From positions 124,001 to 188,000 of the forward strand of contig NZ_BMVL01000003.1 of assembly GCF_014650695.1 (NCBI RefSeq): a DNA stretch of 64,000 nt, in the 5' to 3' direction. This DNA comes from Streptomyces avidinii (GTDB taxonomy: Bacteria > Actinomycetota > Actinomycetes > Streptomycetales > Streptomycetaceae). Below the pieces are notes generated by a model. It was not told the origin of the DNA, searched no databases, and saw only the letters and a program-made list of their open reading frames with translations. The translations under genes were made by a program, and so were the position numbers. Below are positions 38,127 through 47,900 of the stretch, one piece after another (position 1 is the first letter of the stretch; the number at the start of each line of letters is the position of its first letter).

Positions 38127-39125
38127 ATGACCACCGCAGCGAACGGGACGGCGGGGCCGGCGGTACGGGTCCGCTTCCTGGGCGACTTCGAGCTGACCGT
38201 CAACGGCACCCCCGTCCAGCGCTGGCGGGCCGGCAAGGCCCGTGGCCTGTTCCAGTACCTCGTCGTCCACCGCGGCCAGATGCTCACCCGCGACCGGCTC
38301 TACGCCTCCCTGTGGCCCGGCGCCGACGCCGCCGCGGGCAGCTCCCTCAAGGTGGCCGCCCACGCACTGCGCCGGGTGCTCGACGCCCACCCCGACCGCC
38401 CCGGCGACTCCGGGATCCGGCTGGTCTACCGAGACTTCGGCTACGTCCTGCACATCACCGGGCTCTGGTCCGACCTCGACCGCTTCCAGGAACTGGTGCA
38501 CACCGGGCTGCGGGCCGCCGCGGCCGGCGACGCCCCGCTCGCCCGCACCCGGCTGCGCGCGGCGCTCGCCCTCTACGGCGGCGAGTTCCTGCGCGGCGAG
38601 AGCGCCGACTGGGTCGTCGAACAGCGCGAGTACCTCAGGGCGCTCGCCCTGCGGGCCCTGGGTGCGCTGCGCGCCGACGCCGAGGCCCGCGAGGACTTCG
38701 TCGAGCTCATCGAGGTCTGCAGGCGCACGCTGGAGATCGACCGCCACCACGAGGAGACCTACCGCGCACTGATGGCCGCGCACGGCCGACGCGGTGAACT
38801 CGCCTGCGTACGCCGTTGGTACGAGCTCTGCGCCCGCCGGATGCGCGACGAGCTCGCCGTAGCCCCCGAACCGGAGACCCAGCGCCTGCTCGCCACCCTG
38901 CTCCCGGCCGCCGCCGCCCGCGCCGCCGCTCCCACCGGCTCCGCCGTGACCGGAGCCGCGCCCGCCACCGTCCGTGCGCTGCGGCCCGCGGCCCGCCGGG
39001 CCGGGACCCCCGCCTGGATCCCGGACGCCCGTACGACCGTCCTGGCACGCCCCGTACGGCGGGCCAGGCCCGACAACCGGGCCGCGGCCGCCCTGGCCCG
39101 CGCGGCCGACCAGGCGACCGCGTGA
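38127..39125 (+). CDS. SARP-family (AfsR/DnrI-type) pathway activator
   Basis: A 332-residue regulator. The N-terminal OmpR-like winged helix (about 10-100: VRFLGDFELTVNGTPVQRWR, then MLTRDRLYASLWPGADAAAG) is followed by the bacterial transcriptional activation domain (about 105-250: FQELVHTGLRAAAAGDAPLA, then LRGALRADAE-type helices and CRRTLEIDRHHEETYRALMA). The tail is Ala/Arg-rich and unstructured. SARPs switch on antibiotic clusters in Streptomyces. This one sits at the centre of the cluster between the halogenase operon and the rightward biosynthetic genes. A strong GGGAGGA box precedes ATG 38127. Confidence 0.94.
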   Translation: MTTAANGTAGPAVRVRFLGDFELTVNGTPVQRWRAGKARGLFQYLVVHRGQMLTRDRLYASLWPGADAAAGSSLKVAAHALRRVLDAHPDRPGDSGIRLVYRDFGYVLHITGLWSDLDRFQELVHTGLRAAAAGDAPLARTRLRAALALYGGEFLRGESADWVVEQREYLRALALRALGALRADAEAREDFVELIEVCRRTLEIDRHHEETYRALMAAHGRRGELACVRRWYELCARRMRDELAVAPEPETQRLLATLLPAAAARAAAPTGSAVTGAAPATVRALRPAARRAGTPAWIPDARTTVLARPVRRARPDNRAAAALARAADQATA

Positions 39126-39181
39126 CACCGACCCAGCTGTTCAGCGAGCCCGTGATTCCGTGACCGAGTGAGGACCCCATC

Positions 39182-40765
39182 GTGACCGTGCTGACCGTGC
39201 CGACCGAGCCACAGGACTCCAGACCGACCGGGGTCGAGCCCGATGCGGCGGCCCTGCCGCCCCGTTACACCGACCAGTGGATCGGCGGCGCCTGGGTCGC
39301 CTCCGACGCCGACGGCCGCCTGGTCGTCACCGACCCCGCCACCGAGCGCGCCCTGGCCACCGTGCCCGCGGGCACCGCCCGGGACGCCGACCTCGCCGCG
39401 CGCGCCGCCGCCGCCGCGTTCCCGCGCTGGGCCGCCACCCCGCTGCGCGAGCGCACCGCACTGCTGCGCCGGGTCGTCGAGGCCATGGAGGTCCGGGCCG
39501 ACCGTTTCGCCGCGATCATCACCGCCGAGGTCGGGGCACCCGCCGGGATGGCCCGCCAGACCCATGTGGGGCTCTCCCTCGGCATGGCGGCGCACTGCGT
39601 CGAGACAGCCGCCTCCCACACCTTCGAGGAGCGCGTCGGCCATTCGCTCGTCGTGCGCGAGGCCGCCGGAGTGGCCGCGTGCATCACCCCGTGGAACACC
39701 CCCCTGCTGCTCACCGTGCAGAAGATCCTCCCCGCGCTCGCCGCCGGCTGCACCGTCGTGCACAAGCCGAGCGAGATCACCCCGCTGCACGCCCGGTTGC
39801 TCGCCGAGGCCGTCGCCGAGGCCGATCTGCCGCCCGGCGTCTTCAACATGGTGGTCGGCACCGGCGCCGCCGTCGGCACGGCGCTCGTCACCCACCCACT
39901 GGTCGACGTGGTCTCCCTGACCGGTTCCACCCGGGCCGGCCGGGAGGTCTCCGCACTCGGCGCGGACGGGGTCAAGCGCGTCCACCTCGAACTCGGCGGG
40001 AAGAACGCCAGCCTCGTCCTCGACGACGCCGACCTCGCCGCGTCCGTGGCCGCCACCGTCGACCAGATGCTCTTCAACACCGGCCAGACCTGCCTGCAGT
40101 GGAGCCGTCTGCTGGTGCCCCGGGACCGGCAGGACGAGGCCGTGCGGCTCGCCGACGAGGCCATGTCCGGGTACGTGACGGGGGACCCGCGCGACCCCGC
40201 CACCGACCTCGGCCCGCTGGTGTCCGCCGCCGCGCACGCCCGCGTCACCGGCCACATCCGGCGCGGCATCGACGAGGGCGCCGGCCGGCTGGTCCGCGGC
40301 GGCCCCGACCGGCCGGCCGGCCTGGACACCGGCTACTACGTCCAGCCGACGATCTTCGCCGACGTGGACCCGCTGAGCACGATCGGCCAGGAGGAGATCT
40401 TCGGCCCGGTGCTCTCCGTCATCCCCTACGACGACGAGGACCAGGCGGTCCGGATCGTCAACGGCACCCGCTACGGGCTGCACGGCGCGGTCTGGTCCGG
40501 CGACGGCGCCCGCGCGGAGCGGGTCGCCCGGCGCTTCCGCTCCGGCCTGGTGGACGTGAACGGCGGCCAGTTCAACCCGGCCGCCCCCTTCGGCGGGTTC
40601 AAGCAGTCCGGGATCGGCCGCGAGTGCGGCGCCGCCGGACTGGAGGCCTTCCTGGAGACCAAGTCGATGCAGCTCCCGCAGGGCGCGGGGGGCCAGGTGG
40701 TCGGCCCGCGGCTGCGGGCCACCGCGGCCGCCCGCCCCGCGGACACCGAGAGGAACGACGGATGA
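39182..40765 (+). CDS. aldehyde dehydrogenase
   Basis: A 527-residue NAD(P)-dependent aldehyde dehydrogenase. Visible are the cofactor region ITPWNTPLLLTVQKILPALA (about 170-189), VVHKPSEITPLHARLLAEAV, SLTGSTRAGREV, the general base Glu in HLELGGKNASLVLDD (about 266-280), the nucleophile Cys in NTGQTCLQWSR (about 300-310) and EEIFGPVLSVIPY. It converts an aldehyde to a carboxylic acid. Inside this cluster a reasonable role is oxidising an indole-3-carbaldehyde made by shortening the tryptophan side chain. GTG 39182 follows GAGGA. The stop overlaps the NRPS start (ATGA). Confidence 0.93.
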   Translation: MTVLTVPTEPQDSRPTGVEPDAAALPPRYTDQWIGGAWVASDADGRLVVTDPATERALATVPAGTARDADLAARAAAAAFPRWAATPLRERTALLRRVVEAMEVRADRFAAIITAEVGAPAGMARQTHVGLSLGMAAHCVETAASHTFEERVGHSLVVREAAGVAACITPWNTPLLLTVQKILPALAAGCTVVHKPSEITPLHARLLAEAVAEADLPPGVFNMVVGTGAAVGTALVTHPLVDVVSLTGSTRAGREVSALGADGVKRVHLELGGKNASLVLDDADLAASVAATVDQMLFNTGQTCLQWSRLLVPRDRQDEAVRLADEAMSGYVTGDPRDPATDLGPLVSAAAHARVTGHIRRGIDEGAGRLVRGGPDRPAGLDTGYYVQPTIFADVDPLSTIGQEEIFGPVLSVIPYDDEDQAVRIVNGTRYGLHGAVWSGDGARAERVARRFRSGLVDVNGGQFNPAAPFGGFKQSGIGRECGAAGLEAFLETKSMQLPQGAGGQVVGPRLRATAAARPADTERNDG

Positions 40766-42666
40766 CCGACCGGCACGCCGAGTCCGCCGGGGCCACCGCC
40801 CCGCGCGTACCGGCCGACGACGCACCGCCCCGCGCGGCCCGGGCGGAACCCGCCCCCGCCGGCCCGGCGGACGGCGCACTCCCGCCGCTGTTCGCCCGCC
40901 TGGAACGGTGGACCCGCGAACAGCCGAACGAGACCGCAGTCAAGGCCCTCGACGGCACCCTCACCTACGCGGCGCTCACCGCCCGCACCGCCCGGTACGC
41001 CACCGCACTCGCCGGAGCCGGAGTCGGCCCCGAGACCTCCGTCGGGCTGCTGCTCGGCCGGTCCCGGGAGAGCGTGCCCGCCCTGCTCGCCGTCTGGAGC
41101 CTCGGCGCGACCGCCGTCCCCCTGGACCCCGCGCACCCCGTCGAGCGCCTCGGCCGCGTCCTGCGCGACGCCGGGACCGCCGTCCTGGTCGCCCCCGCAG
41201 TGCCCACCGGGCTGGAACCCGGCGGGATCACCCTGCTGGCCCCCGCCGACATCCGCCGCAGCGCCCCCGGCGCGCTCGCGGTGTCCGTACCCGCCCCCGA
41301 CAGCTGTGCGTACCTCATCTACACCTCCGGAACCACCGGCCGCCCCAAGGGGGTCGAGGTCACCTACCGGGGCCTGGACACCTTCGTCGACGCCCTCGGC
41401 GGTCTCGGCCTGCCACCCGGCGGGCTCGGCCTCAACGCCGTCTCTCCCGCCTTCGACGGCTGGCTCTGGTGCACCCTGCTCTACCTGACGCACGGCCAGG
41501 GCGTGGCCCTCGCCGACCTCTCCCTGGACGGGCTGCGCCAGGCCGCCGCCGAGGGCCGCGAGCTCCTGCCCGCCGGCCTGCGCACCGTGTCCCTCACCCC
41601 CTCGCTGCTCGCGGCCCACGGCGGCGGCATCGACACCGCCGAGGTGGTCGTGGTCGCCGGGGAGGCGTGCCCGGCCGCACTCGCCGAACGGTTCTCCCGT
41701 GGCCGCCGGCTGCTCAACGTCTACGGGCCGACCGAGGTGACCATCGCCGCGACCTGGGCCGACAGCCGACGAGGGGACGACGTGACCACCATCGGACGAC
41801 CGCTGCCCGGCTACCGGGCCTATGTGCTGGACGAGGAGCTCCGCCCGGTGCCCGCCGGTGCCGAGGGCGAGCTCTACCTCGGCGGCCCCGCCGTCGCCCG
41901 CGGCTACCGGGGCCGTCCCGGACTCACCGCGAGCCGCTTCCTGCCCGATCCGTTCCAGGGCGGCGGCACGCGCATGTACCGCACCGGAGACGTGGTCGTC
42001 CGACGCCCGAGCGGCGAACTGGAGTACCGGGGCCGCCGCGATGATCAGGTGAAGATCCGCGGCCACCGCATCGAACTGGGGGAGGTGGAGCGGATCGCCG
42101 CCGAACTCCCCGAGGTCGTCGCCGCGGCCTGCTGCCCGCTCGCCTCCGGGCAGACCCTCGGCCTCGCCGTGGTCGCGGCCCCCGGTGCCGACCCGGCGGG
42201 CCTTGCCGCCCGGGTCGTGGAACGCTGCCGCAAGCAGCTGCCCGCGGCCGCCGTGCCCGGTACGGTCCGGGTGCTCGACCGGATCCCGACCCTGAGCACC
42301 GGAAAGGCCGACCGCGAGGCGCTGGCCAAGGCCCTGGCGGCGCCCGAAACGGCCCCCACCCCGCAGGCGGTGGCCCCGGGCGCCGGGGCGACCACCAGCG
42401 AGCGCATCGTGATGGCCGTCTGGGCCGATGTGCTCGCCACCGAGATCCCCGGACCCGACGCGGACTTCTTCGACCTCGGCGGCCACTCCCTGGCCGCGGC
42501 CCGCGCGGTGTCGGAGCTGCGCCGCGTCACCGGCCTGCGCGTCGGCCTCGGCGCACTGCTCGCCGAGCCGACGGCCGCGCACGTCGCCGCCGAACTCGAC
42601 CGGCTCGCCGCCGAGCGGGAGGCGTCCGCCGCCGACCCGGCCGAAGACGCCGCCGAAGGGGCCTGA
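40762..42666 (+). CDS. NRPS A-PCP didomain protein
   Basis: A 634-residue protein with an adenylation domain (about 35-530; core YLIYTSGTTGRPKGVEVTY at about 182-200, GELYLGGPAVARGYRGRPG, YRTGDVVVRRPSGELEYRGR) and a carrier domain with DADFFDLGGHSLAAARAV (phosphopantetheine Ser about 576). By eye the substrate pocket reads D-G-W-S-V-A-V-I-A, keeping the Asp that holds an alpha-amine, so it should load an amino acid. The middle Trp resembles serine-type codes but the full code is unfamiliar. It has no C domain and may feed the Cy domain of the 44964 protein in trans. Confidence 0.93.
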   Translation: MTDRHAESAGATAPRVPADDAPPRAARAEPAPAGPADGALPPLFARLERWTREQPNETAVKALDGTLTYAALTARTARYATALAGAGVGPETSVGLLLGRSRESVPALLAVWSLGATAVPLDPAHPVERLGRVLRDAGTAVLVAPAVPTGLEPGGITLLAPADIRRSAPGALAVSVPAPDSCAYLIYTSGTTGRPKGVEVTYRGLDTFVDALGGLGLPPGGLGLNAVSPAFDGWLWCTLLYLTHGQGVALADLSLDGLRQAAAEGRELLPAGLRTVSLTPSLLAAHGGGIDTAEVVVVAGEACPAALAERFSRGRRLLNVYGPTEVTIAATWADSRRGDDVTTIGRPLPGYRAYVLDEELRPVPAGAEGELYLGGPAVARGYRGRPGLTASRFLPDPFQGGGTRMYRTGDVVVRRPSGELEYRGRRDDQVKIRGHRIELGEVERIAAELPEVVAAACCPLASGQTLGLAVVAAPGADPAGLAARVVERCRKQLPAAAVPGTVRVLDRIPTLSTGKADREALAKALAAPETAPTPQAVAPGAGATTSERIVMAVWADVLATEIPGPDADFFDLGGHSLAAARAVSELRRVTGLRVGLGALLAEPTAAHVAAELDRLAAEREASAADPAEDAAEGA

Positions 42667-42669
42667 GCC

Positions 42670-43440
42670 ATGGGCGCCTGGATCTCCACCTGGACGAACG
42701 ACCCCGCGGAACGGGCCCTGCCCGTCCTGCTCTGCCTGCCGCCCGCCGGGGCCGGCTGCCAGCAGTTCCGCTCCTGGCAGCCCGCGCTGGCGGGCACCGC
42801 CCAGGTGTACGGCGTACAGCTGCCGGGCCGCGAGAACCGCTGGCGGGAGCCGATGCCGGAGACCTTCGACGAGGCCGTCGAAGCCATCGCCGCGCAGCTG
42901 CGGGAGATCGTCGCCGACGGCCGGCCGCTGATCGTCTTCGGCCACAGCTTCGGCGGCCTCCTCGGCTACGAGGTCTCCCGCCGGGTCCCCCCGCGGGCCC
43001 TGGTGGTCAGCGGCTGCCGGGCCCCCGGCCACTGGGACGGCGCCGGCCGCGGCATCGTCGACAACGGCGAGGAACTGGACAAGCTCTTCGACACGGCCGA
43101 CCTCGACCCCCGGCTCCTCGACGAGGACACCCGCGCCCTGATGGTCGCGATGCTCCGCAAGGACGCCCAACTGTCCCTGAGCTACGTCCACAAGCCGGGC
43201 GTCCGCCTCGGCATGCCCGTCCACGCCTGGGGGGCCGACGGCGACGAGACCGTCAGCTCCCGGGAACTGGACGGCTGGGCCGCGGTCACCACCGCCGCCT
43301 TCACCCGGCACACCACCACGGGCGGCCACCACGCCGTACTGCGCCGCCCGCAGCCCGTACTGGACCAGCTGACCGCCCTGCTGCGGGTTGCGGGCGCGGA
43401 TTCCCCCGCAGCTCCCGACCCCACCACGACCGGCGCCTGA
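42670..43440 (+). CDS. type II thioesterase
   Basis: A 256-residue alpha/beta-hydrolase of the GrsT/RifR type. It contains LLCLPPAGAGCQQFRSWQPA (about 18-37), YGVQLPGRENRWREP, the nucleophile GHSFGGLLGYEVSR (Ser about 98), the acid in WGADGDETVS and the terminal His in TGGHHAVLRRPQPV. Type II thioesterases clear misprimed or stalled carrier proteins. It is 3 bases downstream of the A-PCP gene and clearly part of the same operon. Confidence 0.94.
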   Translation: MGAWISTWTNDPAERALPVLLCLPPAGAGCQQFRSWQPALAGTAQVYGVQLPGRENRWREPMPETFDEAVEAIAAQLREIVADGRPLIVFGHSFGGLLGYEVSRRVPPRALVVSGCRAPGHWDGAGRGIVDNGEELDKLFDTADLDPRLLDEDTRALMVAMLRKDAQLSLSYVHKPGVRLGMPVHAWGADGDETVSSRELDGWAAVTTAAFTRHTTTGGHHAVLRRPQPVLDQLTALLRVAGADSPAAPDPTTTGA

Positions 43441-43530
43441 CCGCCCGACCGCCTGACCGCCCGACCGCCTGACCGCCTGACCGCCCGACGACCCGACCGC
43501 CCGTCCCGCCGCCCGTCCGACCGCCCACAC
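43438..43530 (+). repeat. degenerate 8-bp tandem repeat between genes
   Basis: Starting at the TGA of the thioesterase gene, the unit GACCGCCY repeats at least seven times, alternating CCGCCCGA and CCGCCTGA. It then decays into related C-rich sequence. It fills nearly all of the gap to the MbtH gene. No regulatory meaning is evident. Confidence 0.7.
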
Positions 43531-43552
43531 CCGCCCGAGTCCGGAGGACACC

Positions 43553-43732
43553 GTGCCCACCACCCACCAGGTTCTCGTGAACCACGAGGGGCAGTACGCG
43601 CTGTACCCCGCCACACGCGAGACCCCCGACGGCTGGACGCCGGCCGGGTTCGACGGCACCGAGGACGAGTGCGCCGGCTTCGTGGACGCCCAATGGCCCG
43701 ACACCCGCCCGCTCAGCCTGCGAGGAGCCTGA
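43553..43732 (+). CDS. MbtH-like NRPS chaperone
   Basis: A 59-residue protein starting at GTG 43553 after GGAGGA. It reads MPTTHQVLVNHEGQYALYPA and ends WPDTRPLSLRGA, with DGWTPAGFDGTEDECAGFVD in between. This matches the MbtH pattern N-x-EGQ-x-S-L-W-P ... GW ... C ... W-x-D-x-RP-x-S. It differs in having ALYP instead of SLWP, and it lacks the usual N-terminal NPFDD segment. MbtH proteins bind adenylation domains and are needed for their solubility and activity. It is one base from the P450 gene. Confidence 0.92.
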   Translation: MPTTHQVLVNHEGQYALYPATRETPDGWTPAGFDGTEDECAGFVDAQWPDTRPLSLRGA

Positions 43733-43733
43733 G

Positions 43734-44948
43734 ATGGAGATCGACCTGCTCGACCCGGGCCCCTTCGGTCGCAACGACTTCTGGCCCACCTTCACCTGGC
43801 TGCGCGCCAACGCGCCCGTCCACTGGCACCCCGAGCCCGGCAGCGACGACGGCGGCTTCTGGGTGCTGAGCCGGCACCACGACATCAAAGAGGTCTACGC
43901 CGACAGCGACACCTTCAGCTCGGCCCGCGGGATGCGCCTCGGCAGCGACCCGGCGGCTGTCGCAGCCGTCGCCCAGCGCATGCTCATCGTCTCCGACGTC
44001 CCCCACCACACCCGCCTCAAGCGAGCCCTCCACCAGGCCTTCGGACCGCAGCAGATGCCGCGGCTGGAGGCGATGGTCGAGAAGGTGGTCGGCGAGCTGG
44101 TGACCGAGGCCGCCGAAGACGACGAACTGGACTTCATCGACCTCGCCAAGCAGCTCCCCAACCGGGTCGTCTGCGCCATGATGGGCATCCCGCGCGCCGA
44201 CTGGGCCTGGATCGGGGCCCTGACCACCGACGCCTTCGACTCCCCGGACGACGAGGTACGCACCAACGCGCACTCGGAGATCTTCCTCTACTTCATCGAG
44301 CTGCTCGCCGAGCGCCGGGCCCGCCCCGGCGACGACCTGGTCAGCCAGATCGCCCACGACACCCTCGTGGACGAGGGCGACGGCGTCGAACGGCCGCTCA
44401 GCGACCACGAGATCGTCTTCAACCTCAACGGGGTGCTCTCCGGGGCCAACGAGACCACCCGCTACTCGGCGGCCGGCGCGGTCCACATGTTCGCCGAACA
44501 CCCCGACCAGTGGCGGCTGCTGCGCGGCCTCGGCCCGGACGGCATCGCCCCGGCGGTTGAGGAGATCCTGCGCTGGACCACCCCCGGGGTGCACGCCCTG
44601 CGCACCGCCGTCCGCGACACCGAGATCAACGGGATCCCGGTGGCCCAGGGCGCCCGGGTGACCCTGTGGAACGTCTCGGCCAACCGCGACGAGGACGTCT
44701 TCGCAGACCCGCACTCCTTCCGGGTCGACCGCCGCCCCAACCGGCACGTCGCCTTCGGGCACGGCCGCCACCTGTGCCTCGGCGCGCGTCTGGCCCGGTT
44801 CGAACTGGGCGCCCTGCTCACCGAGATGCTCGGCGTGCTCGACGGCTTCGAACTGACCGGACCCGTCACCTTCAACTCCTCCAACTTCACCTGGGGGATC
44901 AACAGTCTCCCCGTGCGGCTGCTGCGCAGCCGAGCCTTCGCGAAGTAA
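43734..44948 (+). CDS. cytochrome P450 of the NRPS cluster
   Basis: A 404-residue class I bacterial P450. The I-helix is NGVLSGANETTRYSAAG (about 222-238), the ExxR is VEEILRWTTPGVHALRTAVR, and the heme loop is VAFGHGRHLCLGARLARFEL with the Cys ligand at about 345. Its position between MbtH and an NRPS gene implies a role in tailoring. Candidates are hydroxylation of the indole ring or beta-hydroxylation of a carrier-bound amino acid (possible side-chain shortening of tryptophan). I cannot choose between these from sequence. No ferredoxin gene is nearby. Confidence 0.93.
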   Translation: MEIDLLDPGPFGRNDFWPTFTWLRANAPVHWHPEPGSDDGGFWVLSRHHDIKEVYADSDTFSSARGMRLGSDPAAVAAVAQRMLIVSDVPHHTRLKRALHQAFGPQQMPRLEAMVEKVVGELVTEAAEDDELDFIDLAKQLPNRVVCAMMGIPRADWAWIGALTTDAFDSPDDEVRTNAHSEIFLYFIELLAERRARPGDDLVSQIAHDTLVDEGDGVERPLSDHEIVFNLNGVLSGANETTRYSAAGAVHMFAEHPDQWRLLRGLGPDGIAPAVEEILRWTTPGVHALRTAVRDTEINGIPVAQGARVTLWNVSANRDEDVFADPHSFRVDRRPNRHVAFGHGRHLCLGARLARFELGALLTEMLGVLDGFELTGPVTFNSSNFTWGINSLPVRLLRSRAFAK

Positions 44949-44963
44949 GAAAGGGCCCGCACT

Positions 44964-47900
44964 GTGACCACCGCACTCGTCGACTTCAACCGTTCGGACG
45001 CCGCGTTTCCCGCCACGGGGTATCCGGAGCTCCTCGCCGAACAGGCCGCCCGCACCCCCCGGGCCACCGCCCTCGCACAGGGCGACCGCAGCTGGACCTA
45101 CGCCGAACTGGAGGCCGCCACCAACCGGCTGGCGCACGCGCTGATCGCCCGCGGAGCCGCCGCCGGCACCCGCGTGGGCCTCTGCTACCCGCGCAGCGCC
45201 GAATACGTCATCGGCTCCCTCGCCGTCCTCAAGACGGGCGCCGCGATCGTCGCCCTCGACCCGGTCAACCCCGACGACCGGCTCGCGGCGATGATCGCCG
45301 ACGCCGCCCCGCTGCTCGTCCTCACCCCCGCCGACCTCGGCCGCCGGATACCCGAGGACGTCCCCCGGGCCGAGGTCGCCACGGCCGGGCAGGGGCAGCC
45401 GGACACCGCGCCCGCGACCGTCACCGGACCCGACACCGTCAGCCACCTCATCTACACCTCCGGCTCCACCGGTACCCCCAAGGCCGTACTGGAGCGGCAC
45501 GGCGCGCTCACCAACCTCGTGCACTGGACCACCCGTGCCTACGGGGTCCGGCCCGGCGACCGCGCCTCCTGGATGTCCACCCCCGGCTTCGCCGTCCAGA
45601 TCATGGAGTGGCTCGCCTATCTGCCCGCCGGGGCCGCGATCCACATCCCCGAGGCCGGACAGGCGCAGACCCCGGAGCAGATCCGCGACTGGCTGGTCGG
45701 CGAGGGCATCACCCACACCATGCTGGTGGCGGCCCTGGCCGAGCCCGCGTGGGGCCTGGACTGGCCCGCGGACACCGCGCTGCGGATCCTGGTGACCACG
45801 GCCGAGCGCGTCCACAGCTGGCCGCCCGTCGACACCCCGTTCCGCGTCGTGATGACCTACGGCACCACCGAGACCACCAACGTCCTGTCCTGCCTCGACC
45901 TCGGCGCCGGCATCGACTTCACCAGCCAGGCCACCTCCGACGAGGTCCGCGCCACCCGCCAGGTCCCGGTCGGTGTGCCCATCGCCAACCTGCGCGTCCA
46001 CCTCCTGGACGAGGACGGCAGCCCGGTGCCCGAGGGCGAGGTGGGCCGGCTGCACGTCTCCGGCGCCGGTGTCGCGGCCGGCTACCACGGCCGCCCCGAG
46101 CTCACTGCCGCGAAGTTCCACCCCAACTTCGTCGCCGACGACCCGCACCCGGTGCTCTACGACACCGGCGACCTCGCCCGCCGCCGCGAGGACGGCGCCG
46201 TGGAACTCCTCGGCCGCTCCGACTCCCAGGTGAAGATCCGCGGCTTCCGCGTGGAGCTCGGCGAGGTGGAGACCCACATCGCACGGCTCGACGACATCGC
46301 CGAGGCCGTCGTCGTCACCCAGGAGCGCGGCCCGGGCGACAAGCGGCTCATCGCCTACGTGTCGCCGGCCGGCGCGGCCGAACCGGACTCCGCCGCGGTA
46401 CGCGCCGACGTGGCCCGCACCCTGCCCTACTACATGGTCCCCGCCACCGTCGTCGTGCTGCCCGTGCTCCCGCGGCTGCCCAACGGCAAGGTCGACCGGC
46501 GCAGCCTGCCCGAGCCCCCCGAGGGCCGCGACGCGGTCGGCGCCGGCTACGAGGCCCCCCGCAACGAGGTCGAGGACGGCCTGAGCCGGCTGTGGGCCGA
46601 GGCGTTCCGCACCGACGGCGTCGGCATCCACGACAACTTCTTCGAGCTGGGCGGGCATTCGCTGCTGGCCTTCCAGCTGATCGACGAGATCCGCCGCCGC
46701 TACAGCGTCGAGCTCAGCCTGTCCGACCTCTCCACCTGCCCCACGGTCGCCGAACTCGCCACCCTCGTCACCACCGAACGCACCGGCGGCCGCGGCTCCT
46801 TCGGCGGTCTCCCCGCGATCGTGCCCGACCCCGCCGCCCGGTTCGAGCCCTTCCCGCTCACCGAGAGCCAGCAGGCGCTGTGGATCGGCCGCGGCGGGCT
46901 CGTCGAACTCGGCAACGTCGGCTGCCACGGCTACTTCGAGTGGGAGAGCGAGCAGCTCGACGTGGCCCGCTTCGAGGGCGCCTGGCGCCGGCTCGTCGAA
47001 CGCCACGACGCGCTGCGCACCCGCGTGCTGCCCGACGGCACGCAGCAGGTGTTCGAGGAGATCCCGGCCTACGAGATCCCCGTCACCGACTTCGGCGGCC
47101 TCGACGAGGAGACCCGGGCGACCGAGCTGGCCGCGCTGCGCGAGCGGCTGTCCCACCAGGTCCTCGACGCCGACAGCTGGCCGCTGTTCGACGTACGGAT
47201 CAGCCTCCTCGGCGGCGGCCGGGCCAGGATCCACCTCTGCCTGGACTTCCTCGTCGCCGACGCCTGGAGCTACTTCCAGGTCCTCATCCCGGACCTGGTC
47301 ACCTACTACGTGGAACCCGGCGCGGAACTCGCCCCGCTGGAGCTGACCTTCCGCGACTACGTCCTCGCCGTCGGGAACTCGCTGCGCGACAGCGAGCTCT
47401 ACCGCCGCTCCGAGTGGTACTGGCGCGACCGCCTGGCCACCCTCCCGCCCGCCCCCGAGCTGCCGGAGCGCCCGGCCGACGCCCCCGAGCTTCCGGTCCG
47501 CTTCGAGCGCCGCAGCCACGTCGTCGCCCCGGAGCTGTGGACCCGGATCCAGGAGCGGGCGCACGCCCGCGAGGTCACCCCGTCCGGGGTGCTGGCCGCC
47601 GCCTACGCCGAGGTCCTCGGCAGGGCCGCCGGACAGGCCCGGTTCACCATCAACTTCCCGCTGTTCAACCGCCTTCCGCTGCACCCGCAGGTCAACGCCC
47701 TGCTCGCGGACACCACGACCACCCTGCTGCTCGCCGTCGAACAGACGGACAGCACCTTCGCGGGCCGGGCCCAGGCCGTCCAGCGCCGGCTCTGGGCCGA
47801 CCTGGAGCACCGCTACTTCAGCGGTGTGCAGGTGCTGCGCGAGCTGACCAAGCTGCGCGGCTCCCTCGCCCCGGCCATGCCCGTGGTGATGACCAGCCTG

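Noticed and set aside
43438..43530. Possible CRISPR-like repeats
   Set aside because: The unit is only 8 bases with no unique spacers and no cas genes nearby; it is a simple tandem repeat.
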